From: a virus
Length of the DNA: 64,000 bases
Virus record (IMG/VR): IMGVR_UViG_3300046804_005798
Span: 1-64,000 of that record
Direction: 5' to 3' (one strand)
In this document: piece after piece, positions 39,902 through 48,673 of the stretch
Layout: each line of letters starts with the position of its first letter
Numbering within the stretch: the first letter of the stretch is position 1
Program-made: the position numbers and the translations under genes
The notes under the pieces: generated by a model
Databases searched by the model: none
Told to the model about the DNA's origin: nothing
Seen by the model: the letters and a program-made list of their open reading frames with translations, nothing else

Positions 39902-40750
39902 ATGCCTACTCCAAAAACTTTATCTGATATAAAGGCAAATTTACTTCTTAAACCAGCACTTACTTCACATTTTGAAGTTGAGGTAGGTTATCCTACAAAG
40001 AGAGGAGATTTTTTGAAATACTTAAAAGATAATGGCGTTGCATATACTTCAGCAACCTCTGGGGCATTAACTTTACTATGTTCTGAGGCAACATTGCCTG
40101 GTTCTTCTTTAGCAACTCATGAAATTAATAATGATTTTCATGGAGTTACCGAAAGACATGTTTATAGAAGAATTTATGATGATAGAATTGATTTGACTTT
40201 TTATGTTGATGCACAAAATTATATGCCAATTAGATTTTTTGAAACTTGGATAAAATATACTGTAAATGAGAGTATTGCTGAGAAAAGAGAATCTGGTGGA
40301 AATATATTGGGTCCCGTGGGAAGTTTAAATTCCCAATATTTCTATAGGGTTAGGTATCCAAATGATTATAAGGGATCTTTGAAAATAGTTAAGTTTGAAA
40401 GAGATTATGCTTCCAATTTGACATATGAATTTAAAGATGCATTTCCGATTTCAATTTCTTCTATGCCAATATCTTATGATTCATCATCTTTATTAAAATG
40501 TACCGTATCTATGACTTATATAAGATATGTTTTGTATCCATCTTCTAAAAATAATGATAAGGTGCCAGATCAGACACCAGAATCTTCTAATAGTGGAGTC
40601 GTTTTGAATAATGAATATAACTGGGCACAAAATTATAATCAATCATTTGGGGGGGGATTTAATGCTGGTGGAGTTCCTGACCTTCCTGCACTAAGTTCTG
40701 GCAATACTGTTTCTGGATTTACTGTTGGTGCAAATTCCAACATTGCTTAA
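39902..40750 (+). CDS. 54: Baseplate tail-tube initiator gp54
   Basis: 282 residues. KPALTSHFEVEVGYP, ATLPGSSLATHEINNDFHGVTERHVYRRIYDDRIDLTFYVD and FFETWIKYT form a tail-tube-like fold; T4 gp54 has this role at the tube base, beside gp48. C-terminal Asn/Gly-rich tail. The start is 43 bases from the divergent gp4 gene. Confidence 0.85.
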   Translation: MPTPKTLSDIKANLLLKPALTSHFEVEVGYPTKRGDFLKYLKDNGVAYTSATSGALTLLCSEATLPGSSLATHEINNDFHGVTERHVYRRIYDDRIDLTFYVDAQNYMPIRFFETWIKYTVNESIAEKRESGGNILGPVGSLNSQYFYRVRYPNDYKGSLKIVKFERDYASNLTYEFKDAFPISISSMPISYDSSSLLKCTVSMTYIRYVLYPSSKNNDKVPDQTPESSNSGVVLNNEYNWAQNYNQSFGGGFNAGGVPDLPALSSGNTVSGFTVGANSNIA

Positions 40751-40791
40751 GTACAATAAATAAATTTACACTGAATTACCTATAGGATATT

Positions 40792-41511
40792 ATGCCTTTA
40801 CCTAAGATTGCTACACCAACTTATGAACTTGAATTGCCTTCAACTGGAGAGACGATTCGATATAGACCTTTTCTCGTCAAGGAAGAAAAAGTATTAGTGA
40901 TTGCTTTGGAGAGTGAAGACACTAAGCAAATTACTAGTGCTATTAAGAATGTTATTAAAAATTGTGTTATAACAAAAAATATAAAAGTAGAATCCTTACC
41001 TACTTTTGATATTGAATATCTTTTCCTTAACATCAGAGGAAAATCTGTCGGAGAAGATATTGAGGTTAATGTGATTTGTCCAGATGATCAGGAGACGACA
41101 ACTACAATTAAGTTGAATCTTGATGACATCAAAGTTGAGAAAAATGAGAAGCACACTAATAAAATAAAGGTTGATAAGAGTATTGTGATGGAAATGAAAT
41201 ATCCATCACTTGATCAATTCATTAAAAATAATTTTGATTTTACTGATACAAATGCTATGGAACAATCTTTTGATTTGATTGCTTCTTGCATTGATAAAAT
41301 TTATACTGAAGATGAAGTTTGGGCAGCGGCCGATGTAACCAAGAAAGAACTTGGCGATTTTTTGGAACAAATGAATTCATCACAATTTAAAGAAATTGAA
41401 AAATTCTTTGAAACAATGCCAAGACTATCACATAAGGTTACCGTTGTAAATCCAAAAACTAAAGTTGAAAGTGAAGTTGTTTTAGAAGGGTTAGCAAGTT
41501 TTTTCGCATAG
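40792..41511 (+). CDS. 26: Baseplate hub protein gp26
   Basis: 239 residues. LPKIATPTYELELPSTGETIRYRPFLVKEEKVLVIALES is the conserved N-terminus of gp26-type hub assembly proteins; acidic helical C-terminal half. Followed by gp51, as in T4. AATAAATA late-like box lies upstream. Confidence 0.9.
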   Translation: MPLPKIATPTYELELPSTGETIRYRPFLVKEEKVLVIALESEDTKQITSAIKNVIKNCVITKNIKVESLPTFDIEYLFLNIRGKSVGEDIEVNVICPDDQETTTTIKLNLDDIKVEKNEKHTNKIKVDKSIVMEMKYPSLDQFIKNNFDFTDTNAMEQSFDLIASCIDKIYTEDEVWAAADVTKKELGDFLEQMNSSQFKEIEKFFETMPRLSHKVTVVNPKTKVESEVVLEGLASFFA

Positions 41512-41522
41512 CCCTAGTTCAT

Positions 41523-41702
41523 ATGGATCTGGAAAGTTATTTCCGTCTTAATTTTGCCTTGATGCAATACCATAAATATTCTTTGACAGAAATTGAAAAT
41601 ATGATGCCTTGGGAACGAGACATCTATGTTGTTTTATTACAACAGCATTTGGAAGAAGAAAAATTAAAACAACAGCAATCGAATGGCACTCAATTCTTCT
41701 AA
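41523..41702 (+). CDS. 51: Baseplate hub assembly catalyst gp51
   Basis: 59 residues: MDLESYFRLNFALMQYHKYSLTEIENMMPWERDIYVVLL, matching short gp51-type proteins of cyanophages. Catalyses hub assembly without remaining in the virion. Overlaps the next gene by 20 bases. Confidence 0.8.
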   Translation: MDLESYFRLNFALMQYHKYSLTEIENMMPWERDIYVVLLQQHLEEEKLKQQQSNGTQFF

Positions 41703-44115
41703 AAATTTGCCAGCATTAATGCCATCAAAGGCAAAGAATGGGAGTGCCCTTGTTAATGAAAAAATAGATGAAAGGATATTAAGATTACTTGGATTAGAAG
41801 ATATATTTGATATTGATTATGATACTTATTCTTCTCTTTTAAGAGAAAGAATGGCTGCTGCAAGAATGACAAAGCAGACTATTGCAACAGAAGAAGTTGA
41901 AATGATAACTGATGAGTGGAAACGAATAAAGGGTAAAAAAGGTAGATTTAAAGTAAAGAAAATAACTGCAGCAAGTTTTAAAAAAGGAACCGCATTTGGT
42001 ATTAATCTTAAAAATAAAAAACTTGTTGCGAGAATAAAACCACTTGCACTCCCTCCAGCAGCGGATGAAATAAAGGGTCAAGATGATACTAAAGAAATTA
42101 TAGGTCTTCTTGGAGAAATAATAAAAAATTTAACACTACAAAATAAAGTTCAAAAAAGTTCTAATGAAAGATCTAGAAAAGAAGCAGAAGATGCCAAGAG
42201 AGGTCTTGCTGAATCTAGATTAGAAAAAGGATTTTCTGCTGCAATAAAAGTCGCTGAAAAAATTATTGCACCGGTAAAATCTTTATTGAATAGAATTATT
42301 GATTTTATAACTCAAATTTTTATAGGTAGATCTATTGTTTTACTTTTGGAGTGGTTTGGTAATAAGGATAATAGGGATAAGGTTCAGTCCATTATTAGAT
42401 TTTTTGGTGATCATTGGCCAAAACTTTTAGCACTTTACATTAGGTTTGGGACACAATTTGGAAGGTTTGTTGGTGGACTTTCTAAACTTGTAATTTCTGG
42501 GACATTAAGACTTGTACAACTTGCTGCTAAACTTGTTGGTGCTAAAGGTGCTGCTAGATTCTTAGGTGGATGGGGTGGTAAGTTACTGGGTGCTGGTTTA
42601 ACAGTTGCAACAACTGTTGGAACCACTATGGCTTTAAGTAGTGGTATTGAAAATTTTGCAGGACTCGAAAATTTGGGAAAAGAACCCCCACCAAAAACTC
42701 CTGGTTATTTTGGTGGGGGTTTAGCACAATTTAAAAATCTATTAGGATTTTTTGGTGGTGGACCTGGATTTGTAAGTGGACAAAAAGGAATTGATAAGGT
42801 TCCTGCTATGCTTACTGATGGTGAATTTGTTATGTCTCGTGGTGCTGTTCAAAAATATGGTGTGGGAACACTTGAGTCAATGAATGCTGCTGGTGGTGGC
42901 ACAAATAGACCTAGGATGATAAATGGAGCAACATACGCTTATGGTGGTGGATTAGTAGGTACAGATAGATCTAGCGATTCTTCTTATAGAAAAAATGAAC
43001 AAGAATTGAAGAAGCAGAAAAAGGAAGAGAATATTAGTGGTCGTGCAGGGTCTCCTGGTGCTGCTTTATCGGTTCAACAAAGAGTTCAAAGAATAGAAAA
43101 GCAACTTGCAGCACAAAAAGCACTTAGTTCTGGTGGTTTGTCTTTAAAAGGAACGCAGGGATTTGATATTGGTAAAGGTTATGCAGCATCTTATAAAGGT
43201 AGGGATTCTATTGTAGTTAAAGACGCTGTTAAGCAAGGAACGAGATATGGTGATATTATGGTTGAACCAGAAATCACAATTGCAGGCAAACGTTATTTTG
43301 CCCAGCAGAAAGGAAATGATATAATTTATTCTTCTAATTTTGCTAGAGGTTTATCCGGACAGGTAGACAAATATGGTGCTAGAAATAAATCATATCAAGG
43401 AAAAGGTGCTGGAATTCTTGGTGGATTTGGATTAAAGAGGGATAATAAGAGTTTGCCAAAAACTAAAATAATGATGGGTCCAGATGGACCATTTGTTGGA
43501 TATCTTAGATTCCGTGGTGGTCAACCAGAATATGCAAGACCAACAGAAAGAAAGAGTGGATTTTTGGAACAACTTACAAATCTCTTTGATCCTAAGGGGG
43601 CAAGGTCTAGGCAGGAAACTTTGAATGCCCGATCAATGAGACTTTCTGCAATTACTGATTTGGAACAATATAGAAAGGAGGGGATGACCGAAGATAACAT
43701 TAAAAAAATGTTAGGTCCAAATTTATATAAGAATGCCATAAATGATTCAAAAGCAAAACAGTCTGCGTTTTCCAAGAAAAATACTATAATACAAGATTCA
43801 CATAGAGCTCAGGAAAGAAACTATTATAAGAATCGTGGTATTGGGGGAATGGGCGGACTTGGATCTAGTTATCGGGGACAAGAACTTCAATTATCAGCAA
43901 AAGCAAATGCTGCTAGGATATCGCCAACCAAACCAAAAACAAGACAATTGACACCTCCATCAAGACAACCTGTTGTTGTTAGAACAAAACCAGTTGGAAG
44001 TGGAAATGGTGGAGTGACAAAATCATCTGGAGGAAGACCAAGAACTCCAAACTTTGGTGCAAGTTGTCCATCTAGCAATGCGCCAAGAAGCAAGAAAATT
44101 TTAGGAATTTTTTAA
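41683..44115 (+). CDS. Tape-measure-like tail protein
   Basis: 810 residues. Helical N-terminus, hydrophobic segments at about 205-235 and 270-325, then KVPAMLTDGEFVMSRGAVQKYG (about 367), a phrase typical of tape-measure and hub proteins, and a basic Ser/Gly-rich C-terminal half. Position after gp26/gp51 fits T4 gp29, the tail-length ruler. Overlaps gp51 by 20 bases. Exact T4 counterpart uncertain. Confidence 0.75.
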   Translation: MALNSSKNLPALMPSKAKNGSALVNEKIDERILRLLGLEDIFDIDYDTYSSLLRERMAAARMTKQTIATEEVEMITDEWKRIKGKKGRFKVKKITAASFKKGTAFGINLKNKKLVARIKPLALPPAADEIKGQDDTKEIIGLLGEIIKNLTLQNKVQKSSNERSRKEAEDAKRGLAESRLEKGFSAAIKVAEKIIAPVKSLLNRIIDFITQIFIGRSIVLLLEWFGNKDNRDKVQSIIRFFGDHWPKLLALYIRFGTQFGRFVGGLSKLVISGTLRLVQLAAKLVGAKGAARFLGGWGGKLLGAGLTVATTVGTTMALSSGIENFAGLENLGKEPPPKTPGYFGGGLAQFKNLLGFFGGGPGFVSGQKGIDKVPAMLTDGEFVMSRGAVQKYGVGTLESMNAAGGGTNRPRMINGATYAYGGGLVGTDRSSDSSYRKNEQELKKQKKEENISGRAGSPGAALSVQQRVQRIEKQLAAQKALSSGGLSLKGTQGFDIGKGYAASYKGRDSIVVKDAVKQGTRYGDIMVEPEITIAGKRYFAQQKGNDIIYSSNFARGLSGQVDKYGARNKSYQGKGAGILGGFGLKRDNKSLPKTKIMMGPDGPFVGYLRFRGGQPEYARPTERKSGFLEQLTNLFDPKGARSRQETLNARSMRLSAITDLEQYRKEGMTEDNIKKMLGPNLYKNAINDSKAKQSAFSKKNTIIQDSHRAQERNYYKNRGIGGMGGLGSSYRGQELQLSAKANAARISPTKPKTRQLTPPSRQPVVVRTKPVGSGNGGVTKSSGGRPRTPNFGASCPSSNAPRSKKILGIF

Positions 44116-44118
44116 TAA

Positions 44119-47025
44119 ATGAAACCTAAATCACTACCTCCATTAAAAATAAATTCAACAAAACTTTTACCAGGTTCTAGCATTTCTGCTATCACTAAAA
44201 GAATTAGTGTTAAATCTTTATCGAGTGGAGATAAATCTTTTTCTAAAAGTAATCTTGGAATCATAAAAAAACAGGTTATTAAAATTGGCGATTTAGTAAA
44301 GACTAATACATTATTAAAGCAAGCAGAAGAGACTAAAAAAAGGAAACTGTTAGAACAAAAAAAGTTTTCTGAGAGAGAAGAAAAATTAGAGGCAAAACCA
44401 GAGAAAAAAGAGAACAATAAAGTTAAACTTCCTGGAGTTCCGAAATTAAGTTTTCTTGATAGAATTAAAAAGTTTTTATTCAATATTTTACTTGGGTTTA
44501 TAGTTGTTAGATTGCTACCACAACTTCCTAAGTTAATGGGAGTTGTAAAGTTAGCAGGGCAAGCACTTGATTTTGTCACTAATTGGGGAGGAAAATTATT
44601 AAATGGTCTTGTGACCTTCATTGATTGGGGATATAAAGCATATGATAATACAAGAAATTTTTTGAAGAATATTGGAGGAGAAAATACTCTTAAAGTTTTT
44701 GATGGATTTATTGGTGCAATGGATAAGGTAATTGAAGCATCTATTATTGCTGCAATTGCTTTTGGAGAACTTCGTGATACCGGTGGTGGAGGTCCTGGTG
44801 GAGGAAGACCTGGAAGAGGTGGAAGACCTGGAAGAGGTGGAAGACCTGGAGTAACTCAGGGGCGAGGAGGACAAGGACAAAGACCTAGAGTTCCTGGGAC
44901 TGGACCAAGAGTTACTACTGGTCAGGGAGGTAGGTTTAGACTTCCTACCAGAGGAGCAGTCGTTAAAGGTGGATTACTTGGATTAGTAACTCTTATTCCC
45001 GATATTCTTAACTCTTGGGACTTGTGGCAAAATCAAGGAAGAGGAAAGGATGCATTAAGAACATTTTTTAGTGCTGTTACTGGTGCTATTGCCGGGTTAG
45101 GTGCCGTTGCTGCTGTAGAGGCTGGAGCAGCTGCTTTGGGTATAACCGGTGTTGGTATTCCCGCCGCTATCGCTCTTGCCGTTACTGGATTTGCTGCTTC
45201 TTCTTTAGCTGGAACAGGTGCATATAATTTAGCTGATGCATTTCTTAGAAAAATAGGATTGGTTGATAATGATCCTGAAACCGGAAAACCTTATGCATAT
45301 AGAAGTGGTGGTCCAGTTACAAGAGGTGGAAAATTAACAGGTCCTGCAAAAAGAGAAGTTAAAAAAACTAAAGTAAAGCGAGAAGTAAGTATTACGCCAC
45401 CAAAATTAAAACCGGGTGCTGATGTTGGTGGTGGTAAGGAAATAGAAAAAATGTTTCCAAAGTCAACTAAAAGTGATACGATGAATCCTTTGGGATATTC
45501 TGAAAATTTTTATGAAAAGACTAGTGATATTCCTTTCTTTGGTCCAATTTTTGGATTAGTTACTAAAACTTTATTGGGAGATAAACCAAACTCTCTTGAT
45601 TATGAAAATATTGGAAAGGGTTTAAATTCTTGGATGAGTAATACATTCAGTAGTGAAGTGTTGAGAACTGGTGGAGCATTTGCAGGTGGTGGTGAAGTTA
45701 ATACTGAAATGTTTATGAGAGGTGAAGACTTAACAAAAGTGATTGCAAAGTCAGTAGAGGAGACAGTTTCATCAAGAGTTGATAACGTTTTAAATGATTT
45801 GATGAAACAGTTGGGATTAAAGGAAATAGATCGTGGAAAAGAACCTGGAGAAACAGCACCTGGTGCAGAGGATGAGCCTTCAGGTTCTCCTACTCTTACT
45901 GGCAACACAAATGCAGAAAAAGTTTTTAGATACTTGGTAGATAACGAAGGATTCACTCCAGAGGCATCTGCTGGTGTTATTGGAAATTTAATGCAAGAAT
46001 CTGGAGTCAATCCAAAGTCTAGGCAACTTGGTGGTGGTCCTGGTAGGGGTATTATGCAGTGGACAGAATCTGAAAGATGGGCATCTCTAACTGCATGGGC
46101 AAATAATTCGGGTAAGGATCCATGGGCATTAGAAACTCAAGTTGAGTGGATGATTAAAGAAATGAAGTCTTATGGAACTTATAATAGAATTAAAGGAGTA
46201 AGTTCATATAAAAAAGCAGTTGAAATATTTGAGAAAGAAATGGAGAGAGCAGGAACTCCAAATTATCCACGTAGATATCAATTTGCCGCAGATGCTCTTG
46301 CAAGTTTTAGTAGTGGTGCTGGATCTGGTGGTGCTGGCGGAAGTTTCACACAACTCTCAAACAATCCCGATGCAAAGAGAGGATCAAAACTTGCAGGAGA
46401 ACTTGGAAGATTTTTGGATGCAAAAGGTTTGGGGAGATGGGGATCTGGTGTAAATCAACATCCAGAACATCGCCCTTGGAGTCCAGAGAGTGGACATAGT
46501 GCTAATTCACTTCATTATGCATCTCAGGGAGCAAGGGCAATTGATATTGGTGGATATGGAAGAAGTCGTGGATATTCTGACCAAGATCAAATTCTTGCAG
46601 GAATTGCGGAATTCAATAAGTTAAAGGGTGTCAAACCAGTTCAATTATTAAAAGATGGATATCCAGGTCATGATAATCATGTTCACGTTGCTTATGGTAG
46701 AGGTGGTCTTGTCAGAGGATTTACTAAGGCAATCCTTGGAGAAAGGGGTGTTGAGTTTGTTCTTGATACTGATACCACATCAGCATTAGAACAAAACTTT
46801 CCTGGATTTTTGGATGCATTAAACAAAGCAAATTATAATGGAGCTATTAATGTTTTGAGAAATTATGCTTATTATGAATCTGGTTCTATGATAGAAGTTA
46901 TTGTGGAGCAACCAGAACCAGAAATTGTTATGGTTCCTGTTCCAACCCCACAACAATCAGTTATTTCATCATCTACACCACTATCTTCAAATTCTTGGCG
47001 AGATCATGCATATATGCAGGGTTAA
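44119..47025 (+). CDS. Large tail protein with lysozyme-like and LAS-peptidase-like domains
   Basis: 968 residues. N-terminal helical part with a membrane-like segment at about 118-142, then a low-complexity GGxPGRGG repeat (about 222-245). Residues ~594-730 resemble phage tail lysozyme (EKVFRYLVDNEGFTPEASAGVIGNLMQESGVNP, GRGIMQWTESERW). Residues ~754-860 resemble a zinc LAS/M15-type peptidase: HSANSLHY, AIDIGG, HDNHVHVAY. It would cut peptidoglycan glycan and peptide during injection. Starts three bases after the tape-like gene. Confidence 0.82.
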   Translation: MKPKSLPPLKINSTKLLPGSSISAITKRISVKSLSSGDKSFSKSNLGIIKKQVIKIGDLVKTNTLLKQAEETKKRKLLEQKKFSEREEKLEAKPEKKENNKVKLPGVPKLSFLDRIKKFLFNILLGFIVVRLLPQLPKLMGVVKLAGQALDFVTNWGGKLLNGLVTFIDWGYKAYDNTRNFLKNIGGENTLKVFDGFIGAMDKVIEASIIAAIAFGELRDTGGGGPGGGRPGRGGRPGRGGRPGVTQGRGGQGQRPRVPGTGPRVTTGQGGRFRLPTRGAVVKGGLLGLVTLIPDILNSWDLWQNQGRGKDALRTFFSAVTGAIAGLGAVAAVEAGAAALGITGVGIPAAIALAVTGFAASSLAGTGAYNLADAFLRKIGLVDNDPETGKPYAYRSGGPVTRGGKLTGPAKREVKKTKVKREVSITPPKLKPGADVGGGKEIEKMFPKSTKSDTMNPLGYSENFYEKTSDIPFFGPIFGLVTKTLLGDKPNSLDYENIGKGLNSWMSNTFSSEVLRTGGAFAGGGEVNTEMFMRGEDLTKVIAKSVEETVSSRVDNVLNDLMKQLGLKEIDRGKEPGETAPGAEDEPSGSPTLTGNTNAEKVFRYLVDNEGFTPEASAGVIGNLMQESGVNPKSRQLGGGPGRGIMQWTESERWASLTAWANNSGKDPWALETQVEWMIKEMKSYGTYNRIKGVSSYKKAVEIFEKEMERAGTPNYPRRYQFAADALASFSSGAGSGGAGGSFTQLSNNPDAKRGSKLAGELGRFLDAKGLGRWGSGVNQHPEHRPWSPESGHSANSLHYASQGARAIDIGGYGRSRGYSDQDQILAGIAEFNKLKGVKPVQLLKDGYPGHDNHVHVAYGRGGLVRGFTKAILGERGVEFVLDTDTTSALEQNFPGFLDALNKANYNGAINVLRNYAYYESGSMIEVIVEQPEPEIVMVPVPTPQQSVISSSTPLSSNSWRDHAYMQG

Positions 47026-47050
47026 ATAGTATAAAAAAGTATTCATATAA

Positions 47051-48424
47051 ATGTCTCAGAAAACAGTAGATTCTAGGTCCGTTTCTATAGATGAGTTTTT
47101 AATTTCCTCTATAGACAATAAAGTTATTAAAGACATCCCTGACATTATAACAGATTTATATTATTATGAGAGTATTTTAGATCCCTCTATTCGAGTTCAA
47201 ATAGTTTATGCTGATACTGGTAATACAGTTGAAAAAGATGGAGTTTATAAGACACTTCTTGAAGGAATGCCTTTAGAATATGGACTTGATTCTCGAATAA
47301 AATTGAGAGATTATAATGATGTTGAGTTAAATTTAAATGTCAATATTAGTTCTATTACTCCACTATCAAAAGACACTACTAAGTCTTTAGTTGGTGTTGA
47401 GTTTATCTCTCCAGAAGCAATAGACAACTATAAATGCGTTGTTAGAAAAAGATATGACGGAAAAATATCGGACCATGTAAGAAATATTTTAACTGATTCT
47501 GAACTCTTAAGTACGGAGAAAAAACTAGATATTGAAGAAACTGAGAATACCTTTAATTTTTTTGGTAATCAAAAGAGACCTTTTTATCACATTCTCTGGT
47601 TAGCAAAAAGAAGTGTCCCTAGCATACAAAATGCAAAGGGAAATACTGCTGGATTTCTTTTCTTTGAGACATCTGATGGATTTAAATTTAAATCTATAGA
47701 TGGAATGTTGTCTGAAAATGAACCTAGTGGTAGTAAGAAAAATATAAAAAGTTTTGTCTACAACCAAACTGCAGATCTTCCTGTTGAATATGATGGAAAA
47801 ATAGTAGATATAATTCCACCAACTCCAGGTGGAGATATTCAAACAAAACTTGAAGCTGGTACATATTCTACGAGAACAATATTATTTGATCCGTTCAATT
47901 GTTATTATGAAGTCATTAATCCAAATTCTCAAGGACAAGCAACTGAGCTTGGATCTGAAGAAAATCTTCAAAAAGCAGGGAAGTCTTTGCCAAAAATAAA
48001 TCCAAAATTTAAAAAGGAGGGAAGAAATAAAGATTTTTCAAGAACTCAATACATGCTTCTTGACACAGGTTCAATTCCAAGTGGAAGTACAAAGCAGCAA
48101 ATAGAAAAATCAAAAGAACAAAATTTTGATCCTAAAAATATTTTAAACCAATCTTCGATGAGATATAATCAACTTTTTTCATCTCAAACAACAATAACAC
48201 TTGACCGTGCCGATTTTAGTTTACATGCAGGAGATTTAATTTATGTAAGCACTCCAGAACTTTCAAGTAAAAAGATTCAGGATTTTGATGAATATTTGGG
48301 TGGATACTATTTAATTGCTGATATATGTCATTATATAAACATAAAAACTGCTGGATTCACAAAAATAGTAGCAGTTAGAGATTCTGTTGGCACAAAAGGC
48401 ACACCAAAATATAATCCACAATAA
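47051..48424 (+). CDS. Baseplate hub subunit, gp27-like
   Basis: 457 residues. VSIDEFLISSIDNKVIKDIPDIITDLYYYESILDPSIRVQIVY and MPLEYGLDSRIKLRD resemble the hub tube domain; C-terminal half with DFSLHAGDLIYVSTPEL and IADICHYI is typical of phage late control/hub proteins. T4 gp27 forms the trimer holding gp5, which follows two genes later. Confidence 0.78.
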   Translation: MSQKTVDSRSVSIDEFLISSIDNKVIKDIPDIITDLYYYESILDPSIRVQIVYADTGNTVEKDGVYKTLLEGMPLEYGLDSRIKLRDYNDVELNLNVNISSITPLSKDTTKSLVGVEFISPEAIDNYKCVVRKRYDGKISDHVRNILTDSELLSTEKKLDIEETENTFNFFGNQKRPFYHILWLAKRSVPSIQNAKGNTAGFLFFETSDGFKFKSIDGMLSENEPSGSKKNIKSFVYNQTADLPVEYDGKIVDIIPPTPGGDIQTKLEAGTYSTRTILFDPFNCYYEVINPNSQGQATELGSEENLQKAGKSLPKINPKFKKEGRNKDFSRTQYMLLDTGSIPSGSTKQQIEKSKEQNFDPKNILNQSSMRYNQLFSSQTTITLDRADFSLHAGDLIYVSTPELSSKKIQDFDEYLGGYYLIADICHYINIKTAGFTKIVAVRDSVGTKGTPKYNPQ

Positions 48425-48460
48425 AGTTGTTAAATAGTCATAGTATCTTTACGCATAGTT

Positions 48461-48673
48461 ATGGAAAGCGTAGAACACCACATTCAGCATGATAAAAATT
48501 TACTTGATGACCCAACTATATCTGCTCAATCAAGAAGACACACTGAAAGTGAATTGGAGTCTTTAGAAAAATGGGTCAAAAATCACCCAAACGATCATCA
48601 TGATCCAACTGCTTTAGAATTATATTGTGACGAAAATCCTGGTGCATTAGAGTGTAAGATATATGAAGACTAA
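48461..48673 (+). CDS. cp12: CP12-like protein
   Basis: 70 residues. The C-terminus LELYCDENPGALECKIYED is the CP12 tail that inserts into GAPDH, with the Cys pair spaced as in CP12. The N-terminal half (EHHIQHDKNLLDD...SRRHTESELESLEKW) is helical and lacks the N-terminal CP12 Cys pair. CP12 shuts down the Calvin cycle by joining GAPDH and PRK, diverting NADPH to nucleotide synthesis. Its stop overlaps gp5 by one base, so it is expressed late with structural genes, which is odd for a metabolic regulator. Confidence 0.72.
   Translation: MESVEHHIQHDKNLLDDPTISAQSRRHTESELESLEKWVKNHPNDHHDPTALELYCDENPGALECKIYED

Noticed and set aside
39897-39904. Plus-strand TATAAATG as late promoter of gp54
   Set aside because: It overlaps the gp54 start codon, so RNA would begin inside the gene; the minus-strand TATAAATA for gp4 explains the site better.
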